Shown here piece by piece: positions 7,482 through 16,217 of a stretch of DNA of 42,754 nt. The notes under the pieces are model-generated. The model made no database searches. It saw only the letters and a program-made list of their open reading frames with translations, and was not told the origin of the DNA. Positions within the stretch are counted from its first letter, which is position 1. Each line of letters begins with the position of its first letter. The DNA is from Candidatus Dormiibacterota bacterium. GTDB lineage: Bacteria > Chloroflexota > Dormibacteria > Aeolococcales > Aeolococcaceae. Position numbers and translations under genes: made by a program. The stretch covers positions 1 through 42,754 of the forward strand of contig PLWW01000083.1 of the NCBI GenBank assembly GCA_003153125.1. Reading direction: 5' to 3'.

Positions 7482-9428
7482 TCAACCGGCCTCTGCCAGG
7501 GCCTCGGTGAACTGTGAGTTGTACAGCTGGTAATAGAAGCCGCGCCGGCGCAGGAGCTCTTCATGACTTCCCTGCTCCACGATGTGCCCATGATCCATGA
7601 CCACGATCGAGTCGGCGTTGCGGATGGTTGACAGCCGGTGGGCGATGACAAAGCTGGTCCTCCCCTGACGCAGCCGAGACATGGCCTCCTGGATGAGCAC
7701 CTCGGTTCGGGTGTCGACGTTGCTGGTGGCCTCGTCCAGGATGAGGATGCTCGGATCGGCGAGGAAGGCACGAGCGATCGTGAGGAGCTGCCGCTGGCCG
7801 GACGAGATGTTTGACGCCTCTTCATCGAGCACGGTCTTGTAGCCATCCGGTAGCGTGCGGACGAACTTGTCAACGTAGGCTGCCGTGGCAGCTGCAATAA
7901 TCTCGTCGTCGGAGGCGCCATCCCTGCCATACGCAATATTGTCGCGGATCGTGCCACCAAAGAGCCACGTGTCCTGCAGGACCATACCGAACGCACGTCG
8001 CAGCTGATCCCTGCTCAGGTCGCGCGAGTCGATACCGTCGAGGAGGATATGCCCGCCATCGATCTCATAGAAGCGCATGAGCAGATTGACCACTGTGGTC
8101 TTACCCGCGCCGGTGGGGCCCACGAAGGCAATCGTCTCACCAGGTCTCACCTCGAGGTTGAAGTCATCGATCAGCGGCTTGGACGGGTCGTAGCGGAACG
8201 ACACGTGTTCCAGAACCACGCCTCCTCGTGTCGGCGCCAGGTTGCCTGCGACGGCGACGTCGGGCTCCTCTTCGCCGGCATGAAGGAATTCGAAGACGCG
8301 CTCCGCCGAGGCAAGTCCAGATTGCAGCAGGTTCATCTGACTTGCGATCTGGGTGATCGGCATCGTGAACTGACGTGAATACATGATGAAGGCCTGCACA
8401 TCGCCCAGCGTCATTGCCCCCGAGGCCACCCGGTAGCCGCCAAAGGCCGCGATCACCACGTAGTTGAGGTTGGCGAGGAACTGCATGGCTGGCTGGATGA
8501 TGCCGGAGAGGAACTGCGCCCGATAGCTGGCATCGTACATTCGCTGGTTGTAGCGACGAAATCGCTCGACCTCGGGGCGACGCCGGCCATAGACTTGCAC
8601 GAGCGCGTGCCCAGTGTGCATCTCTTCGACGTGTCCGTTGAGAGTGCCAGTCCACTCCCACTGAGCCGCGAATTGCCGTTGTGAGCGCCTCGCGATGAGA
8701 ATGGTGACTACCACCGACGCGGGAACTGTGACCAACGATATCGCGGCGAGGATTGGGCTGATCAGGAGCATCATTGCCAGCACCCCGAGGATGGTGAGCA
8801 TCGAGGTGAGCAGTTGGCTCAATCCCTGCTGGATCGTGGTGGTGAGGTTATCGATGTCGTTGGTCACACGGCTGAGAGTGTCACCGTGCGGATGACTGTC
8901 GAAGTACTGCAGCGGCAGCCGTGCCAGTTTCTCCTCGACGTCGCGGCGCATGACATACATGGTCCGTTGTGCCACCCCGGCCATGAGGTACCCCTGCATC
9001 CAGCTGAACGCCGCGCCCAGCAAGTAGACGAGCGCCGCCTCGCCCAACGTCTGCCCAAGTGAGTTGAACACGATCCCCACGCCCGGGACCACACTCATCC
9101 CTGAGAGCATCGAAGCGAGTTGCCCCTGGCCATGTGCTTGCAGGTACGCGATCTCCTGCGCCTTGGTCATCGTCGCGGGAAGCGCCTTGCCGACCACGCC
9201 GTTGAAGATCACATTGGTCGCATTGCCGAGGATCCGTGGTCCGAGCACGGTGAAGGCGACGCCAGCTGATGCCAGCACCGCAGCAAGCACGATGCGGGCC
9301 CGCTCCGGCTTGAGGCGCGCGATGAGCTCTTTGAGCGTCTTACCCAGGTCCTTGGCCTGCGCGGGCGGTGCCATGGCGCCGAACCCCCCGCGCATCGGGC
9401 CGCCCCCGCCGGGGCCCCGCGCCATCAT
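7482..9428 (-). CDS. ABC exporter half-transporter, subunit B (canonical ATPase site)
   Basis: A 648-residue fused membrane/ATPase protein. A Gly-rich N-tail (MMARGPGGGGPM) is followed by a six-helix ABC-exporter membrane domain (to about residue 350) and a nucleotide-binding domain. That domain has Walker A GPTGAGKTT, signature ISSGQRQL, Walker B ILILDEATSNVD with catalytic Glu, and switch His in VIAHRLSTI. The first ATG overlaps the stop of the partner gene as ATGA, so the two are translationally coupled. The family (TM288/LmrD/YheH-like) forms heterodimers that export drugs or lipids. The signature is SSGQ instead of SGGQ, which faces the partner's degenerate site. A MarR regulator heads the operon. 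Confidence 0.92.
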   Translation of the reverse strand: MMARGPGGGGPMRGGFGAMAPPAQAKDLGKTLKELIARLKPERARIVLAAVLASAGVAFTVLGPRILGNATNVIFNGVVGKALPATMTKAQEIAYLQAHGQGQLASMLSGMSVVPGVGIVFNSLGQTLGEAALVYLLGAAFSWMQGYLMAGVAQRTMYVMRRDVEEKLARLPLQYFDSHPHGDTLSRVTNDIDNLTTTIQQGLSQLLTSMLTILGVLAMMLLISPILAAISLVTVPASVVVTILIARRSQRQFAAQWEWTGTLNGHVEEMHTGHALVQVYGRRRPEVERFRRYNQRMYDASYRAQFLSGIIQPAMQFLANLNYVVIAAFGGYRVASGAMTLGDVQAFIMYSRQFTMPITQIASQMNLLQSGLASAERVFEFLHAGEEEPDVAVAGNLAPTRGGVVLEHVSFRYDPSKPLIDDFNLEVRPGETIAFVGPTGAGKTTVVNLLMRFYEIDGGHILLDGIDSRDLSRDQLRRAFGMVLQDTWLFGGTIRDNIAYGRDGASDDEIIAAATAAYVDKFVRTLPDGYKTVLDEEASNISSGQRQLLTIARAFLADPSILILDEATSNVDTRTEVLIQEAMSRLRQGRTSFVIAHRLSTIRNADSIVVMDHGHIVEQGSHEELLRRRGFYYQLYNSQFTEALAEAG

Positions 9429-11161
9429 GCGACCGCCTCCGCTCCGAGCTGCGAAGCAACGATTTCGCGGTATTGAATGCACCCGGCGATGAGTTCGTCG
9501 TGCCTGCCGATGCCCACAACCTGGCCGTCTTCCAGAACGATGATCCGTTCTGCGTACATGATCGTGCTTACCCGCTGTGCGACGATGACCACCGTCGACG
9601 CCGTGGTCTCGGCTCTGAGCGCTCCGCGCAGCCGGTTGTCGGTGGCCGCGTCCAGCGCTGAGAAGCAATCGTCGAACAGGTACACTGCCGGACGCTTGAC
9701 GATGGCGCGAGCGATGGCCAGGCGCTGACGCTGACCGCCGGAGACGTTGCTCCCACCCTGATCGATGGCAGCGTCGAGCCTGCCCGGCATCGACTCGACG
9801 AAGTCCTGGGCCTGAGCCACCTCGAGCGCGTGCCACAGCTCGGTCTCCGTCGCCTCCTCCCGCCCGAAGCGAAGGTTGTCCGCGACCGTGCCATCGAACA
9901 GATAGGCACGCTGTGGCACCAGTCCGATGCGGTTCCAGAGTGCCTCCAAAGCCTGTTCGCGGACGTCCACGCCGTCGACCACCACAGCGCCGGATGTGAC
10001 GTCGAAGAAGCGCGGGATGAGGTTGAGCAGCGTGGTCTTTCCCGCTCCGGTGCCACCGATGATGGCGGTGGTCTGTCCCGGTTGCAGCACGAACGAGACA
10101 CCACGCAGCACGGGCCGCTCGCCTCCAGGGTAGCCGAACGTCGCGTCATGGAACTCGACAACTCCCCTCGAGAAGCGGGGCAGTATCGGATCAGCCGGGT
10201 CGCTGATCGACGGCTCGGTGCTCAGCACCTCCTGAATGCGCGCGGCGCTGGCCACCGCGCGGGGGACCAGGATAAAGACCATCACGCCCATCATCACAGC
10301 CAGCAGAATCTGGAGGATGTAGCTCAGAAATGCGGTGAGGTTGCCAATGGGCATAGCACCGCTGTCGATGAGATGGCCACCGAACCAGAGCACTGCGACA
10401 CTCGACAGATTCATGATCACCATGAGGGCGGGCATGGCGAACACGAAGATGCGGTTGACGCGCAGCGCAGTCGACGTGAGGTCGGCGTTGGCCATCTCGA
10501 AACGCTGCCGCTCCTGGCGCGTCCGAACGAACGCACGGATGACCCGGATCCCGGTGATCTGTTCGCGCAGCACCCGGTTGATGCGATCGATCTTGACCTG
10601 CATCGACTGGAAGAGCGGTACCGCCAAGGACAGCATGACGACAACAACGACGGCCATAAGGGGGACGACCACCACCAGCACAAGCGAGAGAGATACGTCC
10701 TCGTAGAGAGCCATGATGACGCCGCCGATGCCCATGATGGGGGCGATCACCAAGATCGTGAGCGCCATCTGCAAGAACAGTTGGAGCTGCTGGACATCGT
10801 TGGTATTGCGCGTGATCAGGGTTGCCGTGCCGAAGCGATTCATGTCCCGTGCCGAGAACAGCTGCACCTTCTCGAAGAGCGCACCGCGGAGGTCACGGCC
10901 CACTCCCATGGAGACGCGCGATGCCCAATACACGGCGACGATCGAGATAACCCCCAGCCCCACCGAGATGCCGAGCATGATGCCGCCGGTTCTCCAGATG
11001 TAGTTGATGTCGCCTTTGATGACTCCGTTGTTGATGATGTTGGCATTGAGATTGGGTAGGTACAGGTTCGCGACCGACTGGACGAGCAGCAGTACCGCGA
11101 CCAGCGTTACGGCACGCGCATACGGGCGCATGTAGCTCCGAAGTAGGCGGAGGATCAGCAT
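9425..11161 (-). CDS. ABC exporter half-transporter, subunit A (degenerate ATPase site)
   Basis: A 578-residue partner half-transporter. The start is ATG 11161 (MLILRLLRSYMRPYAR), which overlaps the marR stop by 7 bp. Further upstream sequence is antisense-like and non-homologous. Six membrane helices are followed by an ATPase domain with Walker A GGTGAGKTT and signature VSGGQRQR. Walker B is YLFDDCFSALD, where Asp replaces the catalytic Glu, and the switch position is VAQRVSTI with Gln instead of His. These are the marks of the TM287/LmrC-type subunit whose site binds but barely hydrolyses ATP. Together with the next gene it should form a heterodimeric multidrug-type exporter in the cytoplasmic membrane. 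Confidence 0.92.
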   Translation of the reverse strand: MLILRLLRSYMRPYARAVTLVAVLLLVQSVANLYLPNLNANIINNGVIKGDINYIWRTGGIMLGISVGLGVISIVAVYWASRVSMGVGRDLRGALFEKVQLFSARDMNRFGTATLITRNTNDVQQLQLFLQMALTILVIAPIMGIGGVIMALYEDVSLSLVLVVVVPLMAVVVVVMLSLAVPLFQSMQVKIDRINRVLREQITGIRVIRAFVRTRQERQRFEMANADLTSTALRVNRIFVFAMPALMVIMNLSSVAVLWFGGHLIDSGAMPIGNLTAFLSYILQILLAVMMGVMVFILVPRAVASAARIQEVLSTEPSISDPADPILPRFSRGVVEFHDATFGYPGGERPVLRGVSFVLQPGQTTAIIGGTGAGKTTLLNLIPRFFDVTSGAVVVDGVDVREQALEALWNRIGLVPQRAYLFDGTVADNLRFGREEATETELWHALEVAQAQDFVESMPGRLDAAIDQGGSNVSGGQRQRLAIARAIVKRPAVYLFDDCFSALDAATDNRLRGALRAETTASTVVIVAQRVSTIMYAERIIVLEDGQVVGIGRHDELIAGCIQYREIVASQLGAEAVA

Positions 11162-11724
11162 GCTGCTGACTGCTGGGCGCGGGGTTCGCGCGGTTGGGGC
11201 ACGGCGGCGTGCACGCCAAATGGATGCGGAGCGTTCGACTGGAGTGCGGAGAGGAGCGTCCGAAGCCCCTCCACGATCAAGGCGCGCTGGTCGTCGGAGA
11301 GCGGTTGGAGCGTCCGGAGAAACGTATGCCGGGTGGTTGCGCGCCATCGACGTGTCTGGCGGCGCCCCTCGGGTGTGATCGACACGTGAACCAGACGGGA
11401 ATCGCGTTCATCAGCGTCTTTACGAACGATCCCCAAACTGGCAAACCGTGCAATCAGGACTGACACCTGGCTCTTGGGCATGCAACTTGCCCGCGCGAGC
11501 TCGTTGACCGTGATACCGGGGTGTTCGGCAAGTTGGCGGAGCAGTGGGAGGTACACCCACATTTGTCGGAGCTCTGTATTCGCAGCCTGCCGTGCGTGCT
11601 CGCGAAGGGCTTTGAGCAGCAGCTGCAGCAGGAGGACGATGTCTTCTTTGGAGGCGTTCCCGTCGCCTGACGCCTGGCTCGGTGCCTCAGCTCTGTTGCG
11701 GACCGTTCGAAGTCGAACCTTCAT
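11155..11724 (-). CDS. MarR-family transcriptional regulator
   Basis: A 189-residue regulator with a MarR winged helix: a leading helix around LRQLAEHPGITVNELARASC, recognition helix MPKSQVSVLIARFASLGIV and wing RKDADERDSRLVHVSITPEG. The N-terminal 35 residues and the Gln/Pro-rich C-terminal 25 residues are outside the domain. It precedes and overlaps the ABC exporter pair, so it probably represses the operon in response to a transported compound, the usual arrangement for MarR plus efflux genes. Confidence 0.88.
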   Translation of the reverse strand: MKVRLRTVRNRAEAPSQASGDGNASKEDIVLLLQLLLKALREHARQAANTELRQMWVYLPLLRQLAEHPGITVNELARASCMPKSQVSVLIARFASLGIVRKDADERDSRLVHVSITPEGRRQTRRWRATTRHTFLRTLQPLSDDQRALIVEGLRTLLSALQSNAPHPFGVHAAVPQPREPRAQQSAAC

Positions 11725-11726
11725 GT

Positions 11727-11761
11727 CTACACGATGCCGCCGCTACGGCGCCGGCGTGTAG
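11727..11761. promoter_or_regulatory. Candidate operator: spaced inverted repeat upstream of marR
   Basis: Three bases upstream of the marR start codon, CTACACG (11727-11733) and CGTGTAG (11755-11761) form a perfect 7-base inverted repeat with a 21-base spacer. MarR proteins often bind palindromes overlapping their own promoter, but typical sites are more compact. This is a suggestion only. Confidence 0.25.
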
Positions 11762-11832
11762 GGTCAAGTGACCCGAATCACCCGGGACGTTGGTCAGGTT
11801 CTCGAGTCAAGTGTCCGAGCCAGCGAGGCGAC

Positions 11833-11913
11833 CGGGACACGAGGCTCGAACTCGCGAGCGTACTTTGGCAAGGTAATGCCTTAAGTCTGATTCGGGAGGG
11901 GTCGAAAATGACC
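11833..11913 (-). pseudogene. tRNA-Gly(GCC)-like repeat, copy A
   Basis: The complementary strand reads ACCTTGCCAAAGT, an anticodon arm with TTGCCAA loop (GCC, Gly). This is followed by GCGAGTTCGAGCCTCGT, a T-arm, and GTCCCGG, an acceptor 3' side. The D-arm and 5' acceptor are degraded (CCGAATCAGACTTAAGGC instead of a proper D-arm). It is therefore a non-functional tRNA copy. The similarity to copy B extends on the 5' side to TTTTCGA..CC. Confidence 0.6.
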
Positions 11914-12006
11914 TCTAAACCATGACAGTCTCCCCGCTGGGACGAGCGTTTGGCGGCGCTGCCGCGGCATATGAGTCATCGCGGAGCGGAGGCCACAGCG
12001 TGATGC

Positions 12007-12555
12007 CTACGCCGCCGTGGGTGACCCGCGGCGGCGTGCGACCTTCGTCATGCTCGGAGGGACGAGCTTCATCACCAGATGGGTGACGCCGTGGGCTGGT
12101 GTGGCTCGCTGAACCGTGACAACCTCTCTCGAGTGGTAGAAGACGCCGAGCATGGCCAGGTTGTCCGATTGGGTGTCGGCGACGAAGAAGCGAATGCCCT
12201 GGTTCCATGCGATCGGCGCCAGCATCGCCAGCAGCCGGCTGCCGAGACCGCGTCTCTGGTAGCGATCGTCGACGACAAACGCAACCTCTGCGGTGTCGCC
12301 GCCGGGGGCACGAATGTACCGACCAACCGCAACGATTTGTGGCTCGACGGTGGCGATTATCGCCGCCCGAGTGTTGGGGTCGAGTTCGCTGAAATAGCGC
12401 GCTTCCTTATCGGAGAGCAGGGGGTGAGGGGAAAAGTATCGACGCCGGACCGTCTCCGCCGAGAGGCGCCGGTGAAACGCCTGCAGGCTAGGTGCATCCG
12501 AGGGTAAGATCGGCCGCATGATCGGGAGGTTCAGGCTGTGGGATTGCTCCGGCAT
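12007..12555 (-). CDS. GNAT-family N-acetyltransferase
   Basis: A 182-residue GNAT domain protein. It opens with the family stretch MRPILPSDAPSLQAFHRRLS, also known from the acetyltransferase half of Pat/acyl-CoA-synthetase fusion enzymes. The acetyl-CoA-binding motif A is seen as VAFVVDDRYQRRGLGSRLL around residues 90-108. Substrate, either a protein lysine or a small molecule, is unknown. The start ATG has AAGAGG close upstream. It is the only intact gene between two tRNA-Gly-like repeats, and a tandem heptamer lies 50 bp upstream of its start. Confidence 0.8.
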   Translation of the reverse strand: MPEQSHSLNLPIMRPILPSDAPSLQAFHRRLSAETVRRRYFSPHPLLSDKEARYFSELDPNTRAAIIATVEPQIVAVGRYIRAPGGDTAEVAFVVDDRYQRRGLGSRLLAMLAPIAWNQGIRFFVADTQSDNLAMLGVFYHSREVVTVQRATPAHGVTHLVMKLVPPSMTKVARRRGSPTAA

Positions 12556-12604
12556 GTCGTCCTCTTGGTTAGCGCCCCGGGAATCGATCGACGTGGGGCC
12601 TGGA

Positions 12605-12632
12605 GGGCTGAGGGCTGAGGGCTGAGGGCTGA
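12605..12632 (+). repeat. Tandem heptamer repeat, four copies of GGGCTGA
   Basis: GGGCTGA occurs four times head to tail without error, 50 bp upstream of the GNAT start codon and so in its probable promoter or leader. Short perfect repeats like this can change copy number by slippage. Confidence 0.85.
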
Positions 12633-12810
12633 GGCGCTAAGTATACCAAGCAGACGGATGGCGGAGTATGCGCGAGCCGGGTTCTAGAGAATCGCTCGGC
12701 CGGAGGGTTAGCAGAGCGAACGGTTGTGGTGCGGTCTTCCTGGTGTCATTCGCGACACAGGGGAGGCTCCCACGCGAGGCTAGACGGTTCGGCAGGTGAC
12801 TCTGAGCTGG

Positions 12811-12959
12811 TCAGAGTTCTCGGGGCACGACGAAGTCGATGAGCTTGGCGTACCCGCGGGCGAGGTCGCGCCAGCTCGCGATGGGACTGCGCAGGACGGC
12901 GAGCGCTGAGGTCGGAAACCCCTCCCGGAGGCGCTCGAGCCGGGGCGCCGTGCGCTGTC
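12811..12959 (-). pseudogene. C-terminal remnant of an unidentified protein
   Basis: Between a TGA at 12960-12962 and the TGA at 12811-12813 one minus frame gives about 48 residues of natural-looking protein (LERLREGFPTSALAVLRSP, then ASWRDLARGYAKLIDFVVP). It has no start codon. The other frames here are low-complexity Arg/Pro/Ala. It looks like the tail of a deleted gene. The family is not recognised. Confidence 0.35.
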
Positions 12960-13071
12960 CTCACCATGCGCGTGCTAAGCCTCGCTCCCTGCTGGTGCCC
13001 TCCATCCCCGGTCTTCCGCGGTGGATTCCGGTCCACCGCGGCTGGTCTGGCGACGCTTCTACGTCAAAGTG

Positions 13072-13157
13072 ACGGGAGACGAGGCTCGAACTCGCGACCC
13101 GTACCTTGGCAAGGTAGTGCCTTAGATCTGTATTCGGGAGGTCTCGAAAAATGGCCT
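13072..13157 (-). pseudogene. tRNA-Gly(GCC)-like repeat, copy B
   Basis: The complementary strand holds CTACCTTGCCAAGGTAC (anticodon arm, GCC), the variable region GGGTC, the T-arm GCGAGTTCGAGCCTCGT and CTCCCGT, an acceptor 3' strand. The 5' acceptor and D-arm are shortened and altered (CCCGAATACAGATCTAAGGC). It lies in the same orientation as copy A, about 1.24 kb away, and shares the same D-arm damage. The two therefore derive from one already defective copy or from one mobile repeat. Confidence 0.6.
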
Positions 13158-13252
13158 CGCGGCGAATACTCCCTAACCCTGCATCCATTGCGCGAAGCTG
13201 CGCTGATACCGCGCCGAGCATGGGCGGCACCACCCGACGACGTCACAGCCCA

Positions 13253-13993
13253 CTAGCTCAGCCGGACCTCAGCGAAGTCACTGACGCATGGTCGCCCAGC
13301 AGCGTGCCGGTAGCTCACCGAATGCCCTGCCGACACAACCAGCGAGGCGGAAACCGTGCCATACGTGTCGCTGTGGATGCACACGGCGTCACGGGCATCG
13401 CCTCCGTCGATAGTGTGGTCACCGAGGAGAGCAGTCATGGCGTCGACACATTGGGTGGTTGAGCGGACGCCGCGCAGCGCCTGGCCCAGACACCTACGGA
13501 CTCGTATCTCCTTGGCGTGGACGGTGTCGTCGACGTCGTGAACGCAGAGGACATGCGCACCAGGCTCGAGCTCGACGATGTCGATGCTGTCGGCGCCGGC
13601 GCCATGCCCGACCAGCGCGTGGTCGGCATCGAGCACCAGCACATTGAATGCGTTGTAGTCAGCGGGCCGGATTCGCCGCATCGCTTCGGGCGCATCGCCG
13701 CCCGGGGCGCGGAGAAGCGCGACTGGCAACTCGCCTCGGGATCTCCGGCCTGGATCGCGCCCGACCTCGTCCCGGGTCTCGTCCCGGCGGTTGGTCACCG
13801 CGGCGACCCGGCCGTCAGGAGTGACCGCCAGCCAGGTGCCGCCGGCGAGAAGGTCCTGGCCGCCATAGACTGGTGGCGTCTCGCTCAGCCGTCGGGGAGG
13901 AGCCGTCGGTCTTGCAACCAACTCGTCTCTGTTGGCGGCGAGGACGAATTCCGCATCATCTAAGCAGCGCCACGCGAGGAGGATGGTGCACAC
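13253..13993 (-). CDS. NRDE/TANGO2-family protein
   Basis: A 246-residue protein starting MCTILLAW and carrying the family's name motif NRDE at AANRDELVARP (about residues 20-24). Further motifs are GGQDLLAGGTWLAVTPDGRVAAVTN and a C-terminal AVCIHSDTYGTVSASLV, which resembles the Ntn-hydrolase-like end of the family. TANGO2 relatives are linked to heme or acyl-lipid handling. The bacterial function is not established. The gene stands alone on the minus strand, divergent from the acyl-CoA synthetase, with about 330 bp between them. Confidence 0.85.
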   Translation of the reverse strand: MCTILLAWRCLDDAEFVLAANRDELVARPTAPPRRLSETPPVYGGQDLLAGGTWLAVTPDGRVAAVTNRRDETRDEVGRDPGRRSRGELPVALLRAPGGDAPEAMRRIRPADYNAFNVLVLDADHALVGHGAGADSIDIVELEPGAHVLCVHDVDDTVHAKEIRVRRCLGQALRGVRSTTQCVDAMTALLGDHTIDGGDARDAVCIHSDTYGTVSASLVVSAGHSVSYRHAAGRPCVSDFAEVRLS

Positions 13994-14327
13994 CAGCGGG
14001 CCAGACTATCACCTGTACTTGGGAAGATATCGGCCGCCCTAGGTGGCGTAGCCCTCATCAGCAGCAGGCCAAGTCGGAGGCAATGGGGTGGAGCGAAGAG
14101 ATTGGGGCTGGCTGCGAAGCCCGCCGGCACTACTCGCGGTCGACCAGAAGGCCGGACCAGGGCGGGCGTGGACGGCTGCGCGCTCCGTCCCCGATGGGGC
14201 AGCGGCTTCTCCGGCGATGAAGCTCGCCTGTGGCAGAGCGGGGCAACTCACGGCCGTGATCGACTGCCGGGACGGGGTGGCCCAGTTCTGTCACCAGGAC
14301 ACCACTTACTAAACGGGAGAAGCTGAC
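13994..14327. other. Intergenic region between divergent NRDE and acyl-CoA synthetase genes
   Basis: About 330 bp without a convincing gene. It must hold the promoters of both divergent genes. The only clear element is a Shine-Dalgarno-like GGGAGAAG starting about 15 bases before the GTG at 14328. No hairpin, operator or protein-like frame was recognised. Confidence 0.5.
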
Positions 14328-16217
14328 GTGGGAAGCTATGAACAGACGTACCGGCGCAGCATCGACGACCCGGAGGGATTCTGGGGTGAGGCGGCCCGGC
14401 TCATCGACTGGACTCGCAAACCGACCCAGGTGCTCGACATCTCGGAGCTCCCTTTCGTTCACTGGTTCCCAGACGGCGAGCTCAACACTTGCTATAACGC
14501 CCTGGATCGGCACGTCGAGGCGGGCCGCGGCGAGACAATGGCCCTGATCTACGACAGCCCGGTGACACAGACTATCCGGCGCTATATGTACGTCGAGCTC
14601 CGTGACGAGACCGCTCGACTTGCGGGCGCGCTGCGAGCTCTCGGGGTCGAGAAGGGCGACACCGTCATCATCTACATGCCGATGGTCCCCGAGGCGGCGA
14701 TGGCGATGTTGGCGTGCGCCCGTATCGGCGCGGTCCACTCGGTCGTCTTCGGCGGCTTTGCCGCTCCGGAGCTGGCGGCGCGGATCGACGACGCCAAGCC
14801 CAAGGTGGTGCTCAGCGCCTCCTGCGGCATCGAGTCCACTCGCATCGTCGCCTACAAGCCACTGCTCGACGAGGCCATCCGGCTAGCGGCGCACAAGCCC
14901 CGGCACAGCATCATCTTGCAGCGCCCGCAGGCGACCGCGGTGCTGCACGGCACAGACCAGGACTGGGAGGAGACGGTAGCGGCCGCCAGCCCGGTCGACT
15001 GCCTGCCGGTCAAGGCCACCGACCCCCTGTACATCCTTTACACGTCGGGAACCACAGCCGGGCCCAAGGGCGTCGTCCGCGACAACGGCGGACACGCGGT
15101 GGCGCTGGCGTGGAGCATGCCAAACATTTACGACGTCCGAGCGGGTGACGTCTACTGGGCGGCCTCGGACGTCGGCTGGGTGGTGGGACATTCGTACATC
15201 GTCTACGCGCCGCTGCTTGCCGGTGTCACCAGCGTGCTCTACGAGGGCAAGCCGGTGGGCACTCCCGACCCCGGTGCGTTCTGGCGGGTGATCGCAGAGC
15301 ACAAGGTCAACACCCTGTTCTGTGCACCCACCGCCCTTCGGGTCATCAAGAAGGAGGACCCGAAGGGCAAGTACAAGCAGGGCCACGACACCAGTTGCCT
15401 CCGCGCCCTGTTCCTGGCCGGCGAGCGACTCGATCCAACGACATACGAATGGGCGCGGGATGTCCTGTCGGTACCGGTCATTGACCACTGGTGGCAGACG
15501 GAGACCGGCTGGCCCATCGCGGCTCTCAGCCTCGGGATCGAGGCCAAGGCGGTCAAGCCCGGCTCGCCGACCCACCCGGTGCCGGGATACGACGTGGTGG
15601 TCGTCGACGAGAGCAGCAATCCGGTGCCAGCCGGCGTGCAGGGCGAGATCGTCATTCGTCAGCCGCTACCGCCAGGCGCGTTGACCACGCTCTACAACGC
15701 CGACGAACGCTTTCGGGACTCGTACTTCACCTGCCATCCGGGCTTCTACCGCACGGGTGACGGCGGCTATTTCGACGAGGACGGCTACATCTGGGTCATG
15801 GGCCGGATCGACGACGTGATCAATGTCGCTGGCCACCGCCTGTCCACCGGCGCCATGGAGGAGATCCTGGCCCAACATCCCGCGGTCGCGGAATGCGCGG
15901 TGATTGGTGTCGTCAACTCCGTCAAGGGGCAGGTTCCCATGGGACTCGTGGTGCTCAAAGCCGGGGTCGAGGTCGACCCACAGCAGCTGCGCTCCGAGCT
16001 GATCCTCGGAGTACGCAAGAACATCGGGGCGATCGCCTCGTTCCACGACGTGGAGGTGGTCGCGAAGCTGCCGAAGACGCGGTCGGGCAAGATCCTCCGC
16101 GCTACCATGCGCGCGATCGCAGACGGACGCGAGTACACGGTACCCGGCACCATCGAGGACGCCACAGTGCTCGAGGGAATCACGGAGGTCATCGCTCCGA
16201 AGGCGCGGACGTCATAG
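14328..16217 (+). CDS. Acetyl/propionyl-CoA synthetase (PrpE/ACSS3-like)
   Basis: A 629-residue AMP-forming acyl-CoA synthetase. It has the phosphate loop YTSGTTAGPKG (about residues 238-248), the short-chain-specific WWQTETGWPI, the hinge region TGDGGYFDEDGYIWVMGR and the C-terminal acyl-adenylation Lys in KTRSGKILR. The N-terminal domain (YRRSIDDPEGFWGEAA) marks the acetyl/propionyl-CoA synthetase family. The form AGPKGVVRDNGGH resembles PrpE rather than classic Acs. It activates acetate or propionate in the cytosol. The terminal Lys is a known acetylation target in relatives, and a GNAT gene lies 2 kb away, but a link is speculative. GTG start with GGGAGAAG upstream. Confidence 0.9.
   Translation: MGSYEQTYRRSIDDPEGFWGEAARLIDWTRKPTQVLDISELPFVHWFPDGELNTCYNALDRHVEAGRGETMALIYDSPVTQTIRRYMYVELRDETARLAGALRALGVEKGDTVIIYMPMVPEAAMAMLACARIGAVHSVVFGGFAAPELAARIDDAKPKVVLSASCGIESTRIVAYKPLLDEAIRLAAHKPRHSIILQRPQATAVLHGTDQDWEETVAAASPVDCLPVKATDPLYILYTSGTTAGPKGVVRDNGGHAVALAWSMPNIYDVRAGDVYWAASDVGWVVGHSYIVYAPLLAGVTSVLYEGKPVGTPDPGAFWRVIAEHKVNTLFCAPTALRVIKKEDPKGKYKQGHDTSCLRALFLAGERLDPTTYEWARDVLSVPVIDHWWQTETGWPIAALSLGIEAKAVKPGSPTHPVPGYDVVVVDESSNPVPAGVQGEIVIRQPLPPGALTTLYNADERFRDSYFTCHPGFYRTGDGGYFDEDGYIWVMGRIDDVINVAGHRLSTGAMEEILAQHPAVAECAVIGVVNSVKGQVPMGLVVLKAGVEVDPQQLRSELILGVRKNIGAIASFHDVEVVAKLPKTRSGKILRATMRAIADGREYTVPGTIEDATVLEGITEVIAPKARTS

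Noticed and set aside
9830-11059. Plus-strand frame rich in His/Asp
   Set aside because: Shadow of the ABC exporter subunit A gene; the His/Asp richness is the complement of hydrophobic codons.
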